Source: Excoecaria cochinchinensis | Taxonomy: Eukaryota > Streptophyta > Magnoliopsida > Malpighiales > Euphorbiaceae | Assembly (NCBI GenBank): GCA_947683425.1 | Contig: CANTUQ010000055.1 | Location: 8,316,501-8,380,500, forward strand | Length of the DNA: 64,000 nucleotides | Direction of reading: 5' to 3' | Part shown: piece by piece, positions 20,521 through 33,580 of the stretch | Position numbering within the stretch: the first letter of the stretch is position 1 | How the letters are laid out: every line of letters starts with the position of its first letter | Notes under the pieces: generated by a model | Told to the model about the DNA's origin: nothing | Seen by the model: only the letters and a program-made list of their open reading frames with translations | Databases searched by the model: none | Translations under genes and position numbers: made by a program

Positions 20521-22171
20521 AAAAAAGAATGTTGTCATTTGTTGGTCGTGTTTATAGTTACCTATCAGGATGTCACTTGCACTATTAGTTATAATTTTAT
20601 AAGTCGTCGAATTTATAACCTGATTTGTAGAATATTTTCATCATAGCAAGATCATTCTATATCATCAATTGCTCATGTTTATATATACTCATCGCTTACT
20701 ATATGTATCATTTAATTATATTTTTAAAAATCAGTGCATTTATGTGATCTTGTTCGTTTAACATTTTCATCACAAAAAGATCATGCTATGTCATCAGTTG
20801 GTCATGTTTATACCTATCACTTACTATTTACCATTTGGTTATATGTAGATTTTAATTCTACAAGCATTGATGTTTGGGGGCCTTTGTAAAAAAATTAAAA
20901 ATTAAAAATTAAAAAATTAAGCATTCCAACTCATTGAATCTATGTTATAAATACCAAAGAGTGACAAACAAATTTTCTATAATAAAAAAATACATGAACT
21001 ATATAATTTTTTTTTCCATGAAGTGATTTTGATTCAGAAATAAGTCAAATTCTATTAAAAATCCAATATAACATATGCATGCCACTTAAGTTGTTTTCCA
21101 GAAGATGATACATAGCAGTCTAATTTAATAGGTATTGATCACCTAGTCTACCAGGATAGTCTTCAAATGGACAATCTATGTATTATTTAATTATGAAAAA
21201 GAAATCTAAAAAGGAATAATGAAAATATTTTCTTACAATGTGAACTGCATTAAATGTATATTTGTTGATTTGTATTATTACGTGTTCCATTCAAAAGTCT
21301 GATACTTTTATATATAGCCTGCTATGTTTGATTTTTAGTAAGCATTTTTCAACTAAAATGATTTTTTATGTAAATATTACAGAATTCGGATAGTTTTTTA
21401 TTTTAATTTTTTTTATACTTTTTAACAATTAGAACATATTCAATAAATTTTTGGTGCAATTAAAAAGAATATATATAAATATATATGTGTGTGTGTGTGG
21501 CTTGATCTTATCGCATGAAACGTGACTATCGTGCCAAGAAAAGTGATTACTTACAAAAGAAAAAAAAAATCTAATGGTCATAATTGTGTGATTAAAATAT
21601 ATCTAAGATAATTGTGTGATTAAAAAAAGCTAATGGTGATAATTCTCTTTCTCCTAAAAAACAATCTAAGATAATTGTGTGATTAAAAGAAATAAAAAAA
21701 ATGTTAAAAAGATGATTAATGGTGAAATGAAACCGTCAACGGTTCCAATGTCTAAGCAAGAGAGAGTGACCGGGAATAATAAGAAGGTAAGGTATCAAAA
21801 TCTCTCAATTTTCACTTCTGATCAAAGATGATTAAGTTCTACTTGCTTCTATCCTTATCATATTATATGCATGTCTCACTTTTTGCATTAATATCTCACT
21901 TTTTTTTTCATATATAATTTTTACTTATTTTGGTACATGTAGGTACCCATCTCTAATTTAAATAACTGTATTAACAATAGCCGTTATAAACAAATTTAAC
22001 CCTAATGATTTTTTGAACAGAAAAATTTAATCCTAAATATTTGACGAAAATTAATGGTTTAATTCATAAAATCATACCTAAACTTGAAAAGGGAGAAAAA
22101 AAAAACTAAAAAACAAAGCCAAGCATTTTGCACTCTCAATGTCCCGGCCTAAGAGACTTTTCCTACCACCA
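20521..22171. other. AT-rich intergenic sequence
   Basis: No gene or element could be supported. Minor features are a TG microsatellite at about 21487-21499 and three dispersed copies of AATTGTGTGATTAAAA between about 21580 and 21690. Confidence 0.5.
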
Positions 22172-23986
22172 TGTTAGTTATATGCCCTAGAGTCCATGCA
22201 TAATAGGGATTCTTTCTATGTGTAAAGAATCATAGTGAATAATATTAAGACATTTCTTCATTCTTTAGTACTTTTGTGTATTAATATCTGCTTGCATATG
22301 ATTTAAATTATAGAATGTAGTCTTTGGTATATGAACACAGTACAAGGTAATCATAAAAAGCTCATAATATGAGAAGCCTATTGTATGCAAATTTGTCAAT
22401 ATCTAAATTATCGCTTGTCATAGTATTAACAAGATAGGTCATTGTTAATATGGATAGACTAGCACATGTTATACATCTTGAATAATTCAAGCAGTTCTCA
22501 TTAGCTATGATCATTGAGATGATCAAAGCTAATATGTTGATACTTGTTAGAAGAACAAGTACGTTAAAGACCTATCTTGAAAAACTTCACATGGATATTT
22601 ATATTATATTGGTGAAGCATCTGATCATATTAGTAGTGAAAGTATCATTGGACTTGAGATCACCAAGGTCTCTCAAGTAGCAAGTATTGTACTTTGACTC
22701 CTATGTTTTTACTCCTTGACAAGGTATACACACGTAGGAAATTGGGTATAGCATGAACTATTTGGAGGTAATTGAGTAACCGATAAAGGATTCACCACTC
22801 TAGCTATAGTGGAGAGTTCTATTTCAAGTATTCATATACTTCTTTGTTTAGAAAACCTTGGCCAAGGTGGAATGCAAGGTGAATGAGATTCACAAGAGCA
22901 TTTTAGGAATAAAAATAAAAGTAAAAGAATACAATAAGTTCATGAATGAATTGATACATATCCATATTCAATTCATGAATGATAATGGAAGAATGATGCA
23001 AGGAGTAATTGCATGGTAACTTGACATGGAAGGGTCAATGTAAAAACCATTAAATTCTTATCATTTGGGTAATCATAATACTTGATTAGAAGCCTCTCAT
23101 GATTTTTGCATTAGTATATAGTAAATATCAATTGAGAATTGATAATATGGTTTAAAGAGTTTAAATCATAGAGTCCCCATTCAATTAGGATTCTTGGTTA
23201 CATTTTGTACTGGCAACATGTATAAGAAATCTAAAGGGTCACACACATAACAAAAATAAAGTCCGAGATAAAATACAATGCATAATTATGATATGGGATG
23301 TCAAAAAAATTGTTAAATTAGAGGATAAAGTGAAGAAATTAATTTGGAGCCGTTTTAGGCTTGAAGCCCAAAAGCTTTGCACATAAAGCCCAAACTAGGA
23401 TTTCTACTCATGTAGGATTAAAGGGCCTAGAAATTTTTTTTCTTTAGGGCCTAGATGACATTTAATTACACCCCATAAATATTATAGGGGTCTAATTAAA
23501 TATTAAAAGATTGGTCATAAACTAACATGGGCTTAAATCCTAAGTTAGATGCGTAGAAAAAGCAAGTCTGCAGAAAGAATGTACTGGGCCTATGAGAGTC
23601 ACTTAAGCCTAATTAAATAAACCAAGCCCAACCTAAATATACATCCATCTAAGCCTAATCCAAGCTAACCTTAAGGGAGTATAAATACCCCTTAAATTCA
23701 AAATTAGATAACACACACAATAGCTTCCAAATCTTAAAAGAAATTCTCTCCCTCTCTTTTTCTTTATAGTGCCTACTAGTGCCTAGCCAAATTTTGGCCA
23801 TTACTTCTCCTCTAGAGTGTTCTTAGACCTTATTTTTTGGTGTGGATATATTGGAGGTGCCTTGAAGTAAGGACATTAGTGGTTTACTACAACTTGGTGC
23901 AAAGAGAATTTAACTATTCAACTAAATCCTAAAGTAAAAGTTTTAGACTTTAATTATGATATCAATTCTTTTAACTAGATCATGCA
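22172..23986 (+). mobile_element. LTR-like block, possible solo or truncated long LTR
   Basis: It begins TGTTAGTTATATGCCCTAGAG, a start I associate with long plant LTRs. It carries a TATA-like GTATAAATACCCC at about 23679, and a leader with CTCTCCCTCTC follows. A possible end is ATCATGCA at 23986, with TTGGTAT just beyond it resembling a tRNA-Met primer site. No partner LTR or target duplication was found, so this is tentative. Confidence 0.4.
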
Positions 23987-24423
23987 ATTATTGGTATGCA
24001 AGTTTTTAAATTTCCACACTTTACATATGATGTATGATGCTTGCAAACTAACACACCAGACACCAACACTTTGCCTTGAGAGTCCCTAACAATCATACCA
24101 CAACTAGTTCCATTTTTCACATCAGGGAAGGTAGCATCTATGGTTAGTTTGAACCACCCCAATAAAGGAGGATTCCAGCTTGTTCTAATCCCTTGTCGAT
24201 TTGAACTAGAAGTAGCAGCAAGAGATAGATCATTATACAAATGAATACTCATTAAATTAGATAGTTCATAAGAAGATAAGTCATTCTTTCCTTGTAGAAT
24301 ATTGTTCCTATTAAACCAAATAAGCCAAGTGACAATTAGAAACTTTGCAAATTGATCTTTTGAAAGCACTATAGATAGTTCATGGAGTGAATATGTAGAT
24401 GAAAAAGGTTTTGTATAAAGCAC
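23980..24423 (-). pseudogene. LINE RNase H-like C-terminal fragment
   Basis: The 147-codon frame contains WLIWFNRNNILQ, then WNPPLLGWFKLTIDATFPD and CGMIVRDSQGKVLVSG. This is the pattern of the RNase H-like domain (RVT_3) that ends plant L1 ORF2 and related host proteins. The normal first active-site Asp of the NxDGA motif is retained as IDATF, with Gly lost. The frame is cut at 24440 by the solo LTR insertion. Confidence 0.75.
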
Positions 24424-24860
24424 CTAGTCGCCAATAGATGAGAGAGTAACACCCCAACACCCCTTGGGAGGATATCGGGGCACCACGAGGACATATACTA
24501 GCAGAAGCAATAGCATTATACACATCCATATAAGAATAATAAAATAAAATAATACTACACTAGGGCACAACATGTATTTCATATTAACTACATATATATA
24601 TACATATTTATCTTTATACATGTTCATATTACAACCTGTTTTCATTTAACTTTACATATACATTTATATGTGATTACCATACTCATTTCTGTACATATAC
24701 ATTTACATAATGATGTTACTCAAAACATCACAAACTCTATTTCTAACTTATACAAAAAGATGTAATAAAAGCTCCTAGTGACCTGGAACGGTAGATGCAT
24801 GCTCTCGTGGATCCGAACCTGTAAACCTATACGGAAATAAACATCCGTGCTAAGCGATAA

Positions 24861-27498
24861 TGTAACACCCCCATACCCCGGGTAAGGAATATCGGGGTGC
24901 TACGCGGTCACTTACGTATACTTGCACATGCATTAGCGGAAGCGGTAACAATAAATTAGAAATAAGTTGGGCCCAAACAAAAAGAGCTCTTATAACATAT
25001 ATATAAACTGTACATAATACAAAAGCTTTATATTTGTTACATATTCATTTTCGGTATACATATGTATAACAGTTAACTTTTACATGTCAACTATACTCTT
25101 TATTACATAATGATGTTACTCAAAACACCATAAACTTTAGTTCTAACTTATACAAAAAGGTATAGCAAAACTTCCTAGTGGCCTTGACCTGCAGATGCCC
25201 GCTCACTGCTCCGAACCTGTAACCTACACGGAAATAAACATCCGTGCTAAGCGATAACGCTTAGTGGGGATGAAAATACTGCAAAGGACTTCTTTACGAA
25301 GTCACAAATAAATCACACAATCATATATCTCATGCATATAACTCTTATACATCTATAGGTTGCATGTTTAAATATCAAATACTCTGAACTCACATATAAG
25401 TAACATCTACTCTTTCACTAATTCATGTACACTACATCTTGTACATTTCGTTTGTTCAAATATACATTATCATGTAACCACATTCATGTCAATACACTCA
25501 TGTAATCATGTACTTGTATACAGAACTGTAATGTACTTAAACATTACTTTTATGTACTATAGCTTTATTCGAAGCAACACAATAATCATCTCAAGTTCAC
25601 TGCACAACATTTAACAAAACAAACCTGAATTCCTTTCATGGTGGATACGGGTAACTCTGGATACTATTTACAGTATCTTACATGTGGAGAATTAACTCAA
25701 ACTCTATGGAATACACGAGGCATTCCGAACTCTGGGCACAATTAAGGCCAACTCTAGCAGCTGCACTCTAGCCCTTTATAAGCATGCTTATCTATCCACT
25801 ATAACGGTAATCAGGCTCAATAACAACTCATATACTGTACACCGATACCAACTCATCTACTGTAATTCAAGTACATTTAATTCATGTATAACTTTTACTA
25901 ATCATGTACATTTAATTATTACAAATCATGTAAGAGGTTTAAAAGATAATTTAAACCAAACATAGGCTAAATGATAAATTTAGACCTTTTATAACTCAAA
26001 ATAGGAGCAAAAGACCAAAACAAGACAAAACAGGCGAAAACAACTCACTGTCGCGCTCGCGACAGTAGCCTAAGGAAACAGGGCCGTCACGGGTCGCACA
26101 CGCAATTACGGCTCGTGACGATCTGCTTCGCTTCACGCCCACCAAGTAGGAAGGGGTCACGAGTCGTGACTGCCCATCACGACTCGTGACAGGATCCTCA
26201 CAACAGAGAGAGGGCATCACGGGTCGTGATGCCATCTCACGCCTCGCCGGAGGAAGGTCACGCGACGTGACTGCTCGTCGCGTCTCGTGACGAAACTCTC
26301 ACAGCAACTGAGAGAGGCATTGCGAGACGTGATGCCATCTCACGCCTCGCGACGAGGCTCGCCCAAGGGTCACGAGTCGTGACCTACCCTCACGTCTCGT
26401 GACTCTCTCCTCACAACTCTGAAAATCAAATTTCCAACTCGCTTCCTACGGAAATGAAAGACGCGATTCTGTCGCGATCGCTACTTGTGTCACGCTTGTA
26501 ACAGAAGCGTGTTTCCCACTTCCAAAGGCAAAAACCACACTCAGTTAAACTCAAACAAAACCCAAACCAACTCTTTTATTTTCACATGCAACCACTCCTC
26601 TTTTAACATGTAATTGCCCTATAAATCATGCTCATAACTAAGTTTTGTTTTCCACTCAAATTACACAACCACTTTAGACATTAAGACACTACAAGCAATC
26701 ACAATAATTTCACACACTTAAAAAGCAATTGAGCTAATTCAAGCTCCAAGTACATTTCTTTATACAATTAAGTCTCTATTAAAACATCCAAAGTCACAAC
26801 ACATGCAAAAATAGGAAAAACCGCACACGATCCCTACCTCTAGGACGTTGAACCGCACTCTCTACTCTGCTCCGACCTTTTCTTTGCCTTTATTGGGCCT
26901 CTTGTCCACAGCTTCCATGCACAAACCATTCAAGATACCAAAGTTACTCTTCTCTCTTACTTTAAATCAAAAACAGAAATAAAATAGAAGAAGAAGACCA
27001 ATACTAACTAAAGAGCATTACTTACCTTCTTAGGATACCTAATCAAGCTCTACTAGCCCCTCTCAAAGCCAACCCAAATGAATCACTCAAAACAGTGTAA
27101 AGAAGAAGAAGAAGGAACGAAAGAAAGAGCAGGGCAAAGGAAAAGAAAGAAACTCACGTGAAAGAAGAAGAAAGAAGCAGATAGTCTAAGTCAATCCAAC
27201 AATTAACTATAGTAATAAATGCCATCTACCCAAATAATTACATCCTCATCCTCTTTTTAACTCTTAATCTCTCTTAACATAAGTTAATCTATTGCCACTT
27301 GTCACTTCCCTACAAAGCCATGTGTCATTCTCCTACAAAGTTACAAATTAAAAAGGCCAATTTAAATACCCTATCACCGGAGTGGTTCTGTCGCACCCAC
27401 GACGCTTGTCGCGCTCGCGACAGGACTCAAACCCGCAATACTAATCTTTCTTGAACAAAAATTCTGTCATTCTTCTAGGGCTATTTCGGGGTGTTACA
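24861..27498 (-). repeat. TR-GAG 3' LTR (minus-strand element)
   Basis: 2,638 bp. Compared with the other LTR it lacks about 22 bp in the palindrome array near 26050 and about 12 bp near 25978. Confidence 0.92.
26042..26420. repeat. Array of short CG-rich palindromes in the LTR
   Basis: It holds repeated 13-17 bp dyads such as GTCACGAGTCGTGAC, CATCACGGGTCGTGATG and TGTCGCGCTCGCGACA, separated by 5-30 bp. Outlying members occur near 26465 and 27390. The same array is at 30090-30480 in the other LTR, with one unit more. Confidence 0.8.
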
Positions 27499-27514
27499 AA
27501 TCTCTCCCCCTTAA
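27499..27514 (-). promoter_or_regulatory. TR-GAG polypurine tract
   Basis: The minus-strand sequence AAGGGGGAGAGATT lies directly upstream of the 3' LTR. Confidence 0.85.
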
Positions 27515-27650
27515 GAAATTTCGTCCTCGAAATTTCCCCCGCTACCGAACAACTAATTCAAACTATATACTGTATAAACTAATAAGAGGACTTACTAGAA
27601 GTTTCGATCAATGCCTCCACCTCTTCCGCCGTCATGGCATATACACGTGG

Positions 27651-28763
27651 CTAATCCTCAGTAGGGAATGGCCTCTCAACTGTTTTCGATGGCGGTCTTT
27701 CAGCTCTACTCCGTCCTCTTCCACTTCTAACGTTCCCAGAAGCATTGCCTTTCTCTCTATTTACTTGTGATGCCATATTTTCTCTTGTTTTAGGGCACTG
27801 AGCAAGGAAATGCTCTGTACTACCGCATTTGAAGCAAGCTCCAGTGAGCTTTCTACATTCGCCCCAGTGACGTCTATTACAGTGCTCACATTCTGGGGCC
27901 ATACTCCCTCTACTAGTAGGCGGTCTCACACTTCCAACCGAAGTTGGTACTCGTACCGATGCTTGCTCATCCTTTCCTCTTTTTACTACTCTAGCTCCTC
28001 CACCAACTCCCTCATCTTCTCTTGGAAATCTTCTTTTCTGCTCTCTCTTTTGCTTTATCAACTCAGATTCCTCCATTTTCATCGCTGCCAACACCAATGG
28101 ATAATAACCCACAGGTTGCAAAGCAACCATAGCGGCTAACGGTCCTCTTATGCTCTCTCTTAATCCATCTTTAAATTGCCTACATCTGAAGTCATCAGTT
28201 AACATACCTTCCGGTACATATTTACTCAAACGAGTAAACTCTTTATCATATTCTGCAACAGTCATATTCCTCTGCTTAAAAGTTACAAATTCTTTCCACT
28301 TGGCATCTTTATACGCTTTGGTCACAAATTTCTCCTTGAACTCTCGAACAAAGAAATCCCAGGTTAACTCCATGGGTCTCTGAGGATGCTGCAACACCAA
28401 CTTCCACCAGTCATATGCTGCACCCTGCAGCAATGACACGGCGCAAACTACTTTCTGATTCTGAGGGCAACTGATCTCTTGTAAAATTCTTTCTATTTTC
28501 TCTAACCAGAATTCTGCTATCTCGGATTGATCTAGGGATGTTCCATGGAACTCTTCAGCTCCTCTCTTTCTTATCAAATCTGTTGGAGCTTTAGGAGCTG
28601 TCAGTCTATCTAGGATCTGTACCAACCCATGCATCAACTCCGGGTTGTCCTGAACAACTCTTGCTCTTTCCTCTCTATCTTGTGCTTGTACATGTGGATC
28701 TACTCGAATCGGATTCACACTGCCTGTAGTCTCTCCTACATGCTCACTCGGGTCGGACTCCAT
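27651..28763 (-). CDS. Gag capsid-nucleocapsid protein of TR-GAG element, 370 residues
   Basis: This uninterrupted frame begins MESDPSEHVGE and encodes a chromovirus (Tekay/Del-like) Gag. A Retrotrans_gag domain covers about residues 70-210: EFHGTSLDQSEIAEFWLEKIERI, LLQGAAYDWWKLV, TWDFFVREFKEKF and AEYDKEFTRLSKYVPEGM. A basic linker follows, then one CCHC zinc knuckle CFKCGSTEHFLAQC near residue 320. The stop at 27651-27653 comes just before PRVYAM, the sequence that normally leads into protease in this lineage, so gag ends where pol would start. In the particle, Gag forms the virus-like core and binds RNA. It is the only seemingly intact coding frame of the window. Confidence 0.88.
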   Translation of the reverse strand: MESDPSEHVGETTGSVNPIRVDPHVQAQDREERARVVQDNPELMHGLVQILDRLTAPKAPTDLIRKRGAEEFHGTSLDQSEIAEFWLEKIERILQEISCPQNQKVVCAVSLLQGAAYDWWKLVLQHPQRPMELTWDFFVREFKEKFVTKAYKDAKWKEFVTFKQRNMTVAEYDKEFTRLSKYVPEGMLTDDFRCRQFKDGLRESIRGPLAAMVALQPVGYYPLVLAAMKMEESELIKQKREQKRRFPREDEGVGGGARVVKRGKDEQASVRVPTSVGSVRPPTSRGSMAPECEHCNRRHWGECRKLTGACFKCGSTEHFLAQCPKTRENMASQVNREKGNASGNVRSGRGRSRAERPPSKTVERPFPTED

Positions 28764-28866
28764 CTAGACCCTACAAAACCAGCATCTGCATTAGGCCACA
28801 TTCTAGACAACTCAAACATATACATTAGTACTATACTCTATCATCTTATAGTCCTGAACCAATTAA

Positions 28867-28884
28867 CCTAGAGCTCTGATACCA
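28867..28884 (-). promoter_or_regulatory. TR-GAG primer-binding site (tRNA-iMet type)
   Basis: On the minus strand TGGTATCAGAGCTCTAGG lies five bases after the 5' LTR. TGGTATCAGAGC is the common plant initiator-Met tRNA primer site. Confidence 0.9.
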
Positions 28885-28889
28885 CTAAA

Positions 28890-31560
28890 TGTAACACCCC
28901 CATACCCCCGGTAAGGAATATCGGGGCGCTACGCGGACACTTACGTATACATGTACATGCATTAGCGGAAGCGATAGTAACAAACAATTAGAAATAAGTT
29001 GGGCCCAAACAAAAAGATCTCTTATAACATATATATAAACTGTACATAATACAAAAGCTTTATATTTGGTACATATTCATTTTCGGTATACATATGTATA
29101 ACAGTTAACTTTTACATGTCAACTATACTCTTTATTACATAATGATGTTACTCAAAACACCATAAACTTTAGTTCTAACTTATACAAAAAGGTATAGCAA
29201 AACTTCGTAGTGGCCTTGACCTGCAGATGCCTGCTCACTGCTCCGAACCTGTAACCTACACGGAAATAAACATCCGTGCTAAGCGATAACGCTTAGTGGG
29301 GATGAAAATACTGCAAAGGACTTCTTTACGAAGTCACAAATAAATCACACAATCATATATCTCATGCATATAACTCTTATATGTCTATAGGTTGCATGCT
29401 TAAATATCAAATACTCTGAACTCACATATAAGTAACATCTACTCTTTCACTAATTCATGTACACTACATCTTGTACATTTCGTTTGTTCAAATATACATT
29501 ATCATGTAACCACATTCATGTCAATACACTCATGTAATCATGTACTTGTATACAGAACTGTAATGTACTTAAACATTACTTTTATGTACTATAGCTTTAT
29601 TCGAAGCAACACAATAATCATCTCAAGTTCACTGCACAACATTTAACAAAACAAGCCTGAATTCCTTTCATGGTGGATACGGGTAACTCTGGATACTATT
29701 TACAATATCTTACATGTGGAGAATTAACTCAAACTCTATGGAATACACGAGGCATTCCGAACTCTGGGCACAATTAAGGCCAACTCTAGCAGTTGCACTC
29801 TAGCCCTTTATAAGCATGCTTATCTATCCACTATAACGGTAATCAGGCTCAATAACAACTCATATACTGTACACCGATACCAACTCATCTACTGTAATTC
29901 AAGTACATTTAATTCATGTATAACTTTTACTAATCATGTACATTTAATTATTACAAATCATGTAAGAGGTTTAAAAGATAATTTAAACCAAACATAGGCT
30001 AAATGATAACATGCAAGACCTATTTAGACCTTTTATAACTCAAAATAGGAGCAAAAGACCAAAACAAGACAAAACAGGCGGAAACAACTCACTGTCGCGA
30101 TCGCGACTTGTGTCGCGCTCGCGACAGTAGCCTAAGGAAACAGGGCCGTCACGGGTCGCACACGCAATTGCGGCTTGTGACGATCTGCTTCGCTTCACGC
30201 CCACCAGGTAGGAAGGGGTCACGAGTCGTGACTGCCCATCACGACTCGTGCCAGGATCCTCACAACAGAGAGAGGGCATCACGGGTCGTGATGCCATCTC
30301 ACGCCTCGCCGGAGGAAGGTCACGCGACGTGACTTCTCGTCGCGCCTCGTGACGAAACTCTCACAGCAATTGAGAGAGGCATTGCGAGACGTGATGCCAT
30401 CTCACGCCTCGCGACGAGGCTCGCCCAAGGGTCACGAGTCGTGACCTACCCTCACATCTCGTGACTCTCTCCTCACAACTCTGAAAATCAAATTTCCAAC
30501 TCGCTTCCTACGGAAATGAAAGACGCGATTCTGTTGCGATCGCTACTTGTGTCGCGCTTGTGACAGAAGCGTGTTTCCCACTTCCAAAGGCAAAAACCAC
30601 ACTCAGTTAAACTCAAACAAAACCCAAACCAACTCTTTTATTTTCACATGCAACCACTCCTCTTTTAACATGTAATTGCCCTATAAATCATGCTCATAAC
30701 TAAGTTTTGTTTTCCACTCAAATTACACAACCACTTTAGACATTAAGACACTACAAGCAATCACAATAATTTCACACACTTAAAAAGCAATTGAGCTAAT
30801 TTAAGCTCCAAGTACATTTCTTTATACAATTAAGTCTCTATTAAAACATCCAAAGTCACAACACATGCAAAAATAGGAAAAATCGCATATGATCCCTACC
30901 TCTAGGACGTTGAACCGCACTCTCTACTCGGCTCCGACCTTTTCTTTGCCTTTATTGGGCCTCTTGTCCACAGCTTCCATGCACAAACCATTCAAGATAC
31001 CAAAGTTACTCTTCTCTCTTACTTTAAATCAAAAACAGAAATAAAATAGAAGAAGAAGACCAATACTAACTAAAGAGCATTACTTACCTTCTTAGGATAC
31101 CTAATCAAGCTCTACTAGCCCCTCTCAAAGCCAACCCAAATGAATCACTCAAAACAGTGTAAAGAAGAAGAAGAAGGAACGAAAGAAAGAGCAGGGCAAA
31201 GGAAAAGAAAGAAACTCACGTGAAAGAAGAAGAAAGAAGCAGATAGTCTAAGTCAATCCAACAATTAACTATAGTAATAAATGCCATCTACCCAAATAAT
31301 TACATCCTCATCCTCTTTTTAACTCTTAATCTCTCTTAACATAAGTTAATCTATTGCCACTTGTCACTTCCCTACAAAGCCATGTGTCATTCTCCTACAA
31401 AGTTACAAATTAAAAAGGCCAATTTAAATACCCTATCACCGGAGTGGTTCTGTCGCGCCCACGACGCTTGTCGCGCTCGCGACATGACTCAAACCCACAA
31501 TACTAATCTTTCTTGAACAAAAATTCTGTCATTCTTTTAGGGCTATTTCGGGGTGTTACA
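28890..31560 (-). repeat. TR-GAG 5' LTR (minus-strand element)
   Basis: 2,671 bp, TGTAACACCCCC...GGGGTGTTACA. It holds the longer version of the palindrome array at about 30090-30480. Confidence 0.92.
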
Positions 31561-33580
31561 GATAATGCTTAGTGGGGATGGAAATAATACAAAGGACTTC
31601 TTTTCGAAGTCACACATAAATCACACGTTTCATATAACAATAATGAAATAGCTCATGCATATAACTTTCAACCTTGTACAGATCATGTGCTCAAATATAA
31701 CATTAACCATGTGTTCACATTCATGCAACATTTACTTGTACACAGGACTGTCATGTACTCAAAATGTTATTCTCATGTGCTATAACATTTATTCAGAGCA
31801 ATACTTTTAATCGTCTCAAATTCACTACAGAACATGAATAAGCCTGAATTCCTTTCATGGTGGATACGGGTAACTCTGGATACTGTTTACAGTATCTTAC
31901 ACGTGGAGAATTAACTCGAACTCTATGGAATACACAAGGTATTCAAAACTCTGGGCACAATTAAGGCCAACTCTAGTAGCTGCACTCTAACTCTTTATAA
32001 GCATGCTTATCTATCCACTATAACGGTAATCAGGCTCAATAAACAACTCAATTATACTCTATACCAAGGCCAAACCATAGATTATAGTTCAGATACATGC
32101 ATCAATTCAGAGATATTCAATTCATATATAAACTTTATCAATCATGTTCATTTAACCGGTATTAACCATGCAAGAGGTGTAAAAGATAATTTTAAACCAA
32201 ACACGGACCAAATGGTGATATACAAACCTCACATAGATACATATCAACTCAAAACAGAAGTAACAGATCAAAACAGAAACAACAGAGAAGGAGAGGACAT
32301 GAGCATGACTAGTGCTCATTGAGCACGTGTAGTGCTCAATTTCTCTTTCCGCTGGAACACGCCTCAGCTCCCACTTCCCTCTCTCTGTGAGCATGTCTCG
32401 TGCTCCTTGAGCATGACTCGTGCTCACTCTTTCCTTCTACTGGAGCACGTCTCATGCTCCCATTTTTTTTCTCTCTCTCTCCGAGTCGTGCTACATAACA
32501 CGACTCGGATAACGCTAAAATTTCTGAAGAACGTGTTTCTGTCGCGAATGCGACTCAAGTCACGCTCGCGACAGAATCACTTCCTTCCCTCTAAAACGTC
32601 ATTGTCCCTTGTTTCCAAAACCCAAACCAACTCCATCACTTCCACATTCAATAGACTTCTCTTTTAGCATATAAATGCCCTATAAATCATGCTCAGGACT
32701 AGAATTACACTCAAATTACACAAATCAATTACAATTTCTTAGACACTGCAAGCAATCAAAATGAATTTACATAAAAAAACAATTGAGCTAGTTTAAGCTC
32801 CACATGCATTTCTTTATTCAAATATGTCTCTCTATCAAAACATTTAAATCAACAACACACACAAAAATAATAAAATCGCACACGATCCCAACCTCTAGGA
32901 AGCTTGGTCTTGATGCTCTATTCAGCTCCAATCTTTTCTTTGCCTTTATCTACTCTCTTGGCTACAGCTTGAACCGACACCATACAAAACACTTGAGTTA
33001 CTCTTCTCTTTACTTTAAATCAAAAATAGGAACCAAGTAGAAGAAGAAGACCAATACTATAAAAATCACGTTACTTACCTTTTTAGGAGACCAATCTCAC
33101 TCCTTAACTCACTCTCTTCAAACCAATCCAAGGATTCATTCAAGACGCAAGCCAAAAGAAGAATAAAGGAACAAAAGAAAGCTAAAGAAGAGGCTGGCAG
33201 AAACCAACGTGAGGGAGGAAAGAAAAGAGTAGATGGTTAATCCTCATCCCATATTTACTATTCACATTAATGCCCACTAACCTCATTAATTCTCAATTAT
33301 CTTTGACTAAGCCAAGTGTCTCCTTTCCTTTTTAATTCATGCAAAGCAACTAAATTTTTGCCACTTGTCACACTCCTACAATACCATGTGTCAATCCCCT
33401 ACATTGCCACATGTCAAAATCCTAATTTAGTTAACATCCCACAGGAGGGTTTTATCGCGCCCGCGATGCTTATCGCGCCCGCGATGCTTGTCGCGCTCGC
33501 GACAGGACTCTCACACTCAACACCTAATCTTTTCTGAACAAAATTCTGTAATTCTTTTAGGGCCAGTTCAGGGTGTTACA

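Larger units (their letters stand above)
24861..31560 (-). mobile_element. TR-GAG element (gag-only LTR retrotransposon), complete
   Basis: It has two long LTRs (2,638 and 2,671 bp) that start TGTAACACCCCC and end GGGGTGTTACA. The GATAA target duplication is at 24856-24860 and 31561-31565. The internal region of only about 1.4 kb has a tRNA-Met-type primer site, one gag frame and a polypurine tract. Protease, reverse transcriptase and integrase are absent, so it must use proteins made elsewhere. LTR identity is about 99% by eye, so this is the youngest LTR insertion in the window. It sits inside a solo LTR of the same family. Confidence 0.93.
24445..33580 (-). mobile_element. Solo LTR of a chromovirus-like family, interrupted by the TR-GAG element
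   Basis: The two halves, 24445-24860 and 31566-33580, together make an LTR of about 2.4 kb. It starts AGTAACACCCC (TG changed to AG) and ends CAGGGTGTTACA. The 5-bp GAGAG duplication is at 24440-24444 and 33581-33585. It aligns along its length with the TR-GAG LTRs, including CATCCGTGCTAAGCGATAA and GATACGGGTAACTCTGGATAC, but is clearly diverged. Its palindrome array uses a different motif, GAGCATGACTCGTGCTC. Confidence 0.85.

Noticed and set aside
28867..28890. TGGTATCAGAGC considered as part of a tRNA gene
   Set aside because: It is the tRNA-Met primer-binding site of the TR-GAG element. No cloverleaf is encoded around it.
32152..33537. Short frames on both strands in the solo LTR
   Set aside because: They lie in LTR sequence, are unrelated between homologous LTRs and show no domain.
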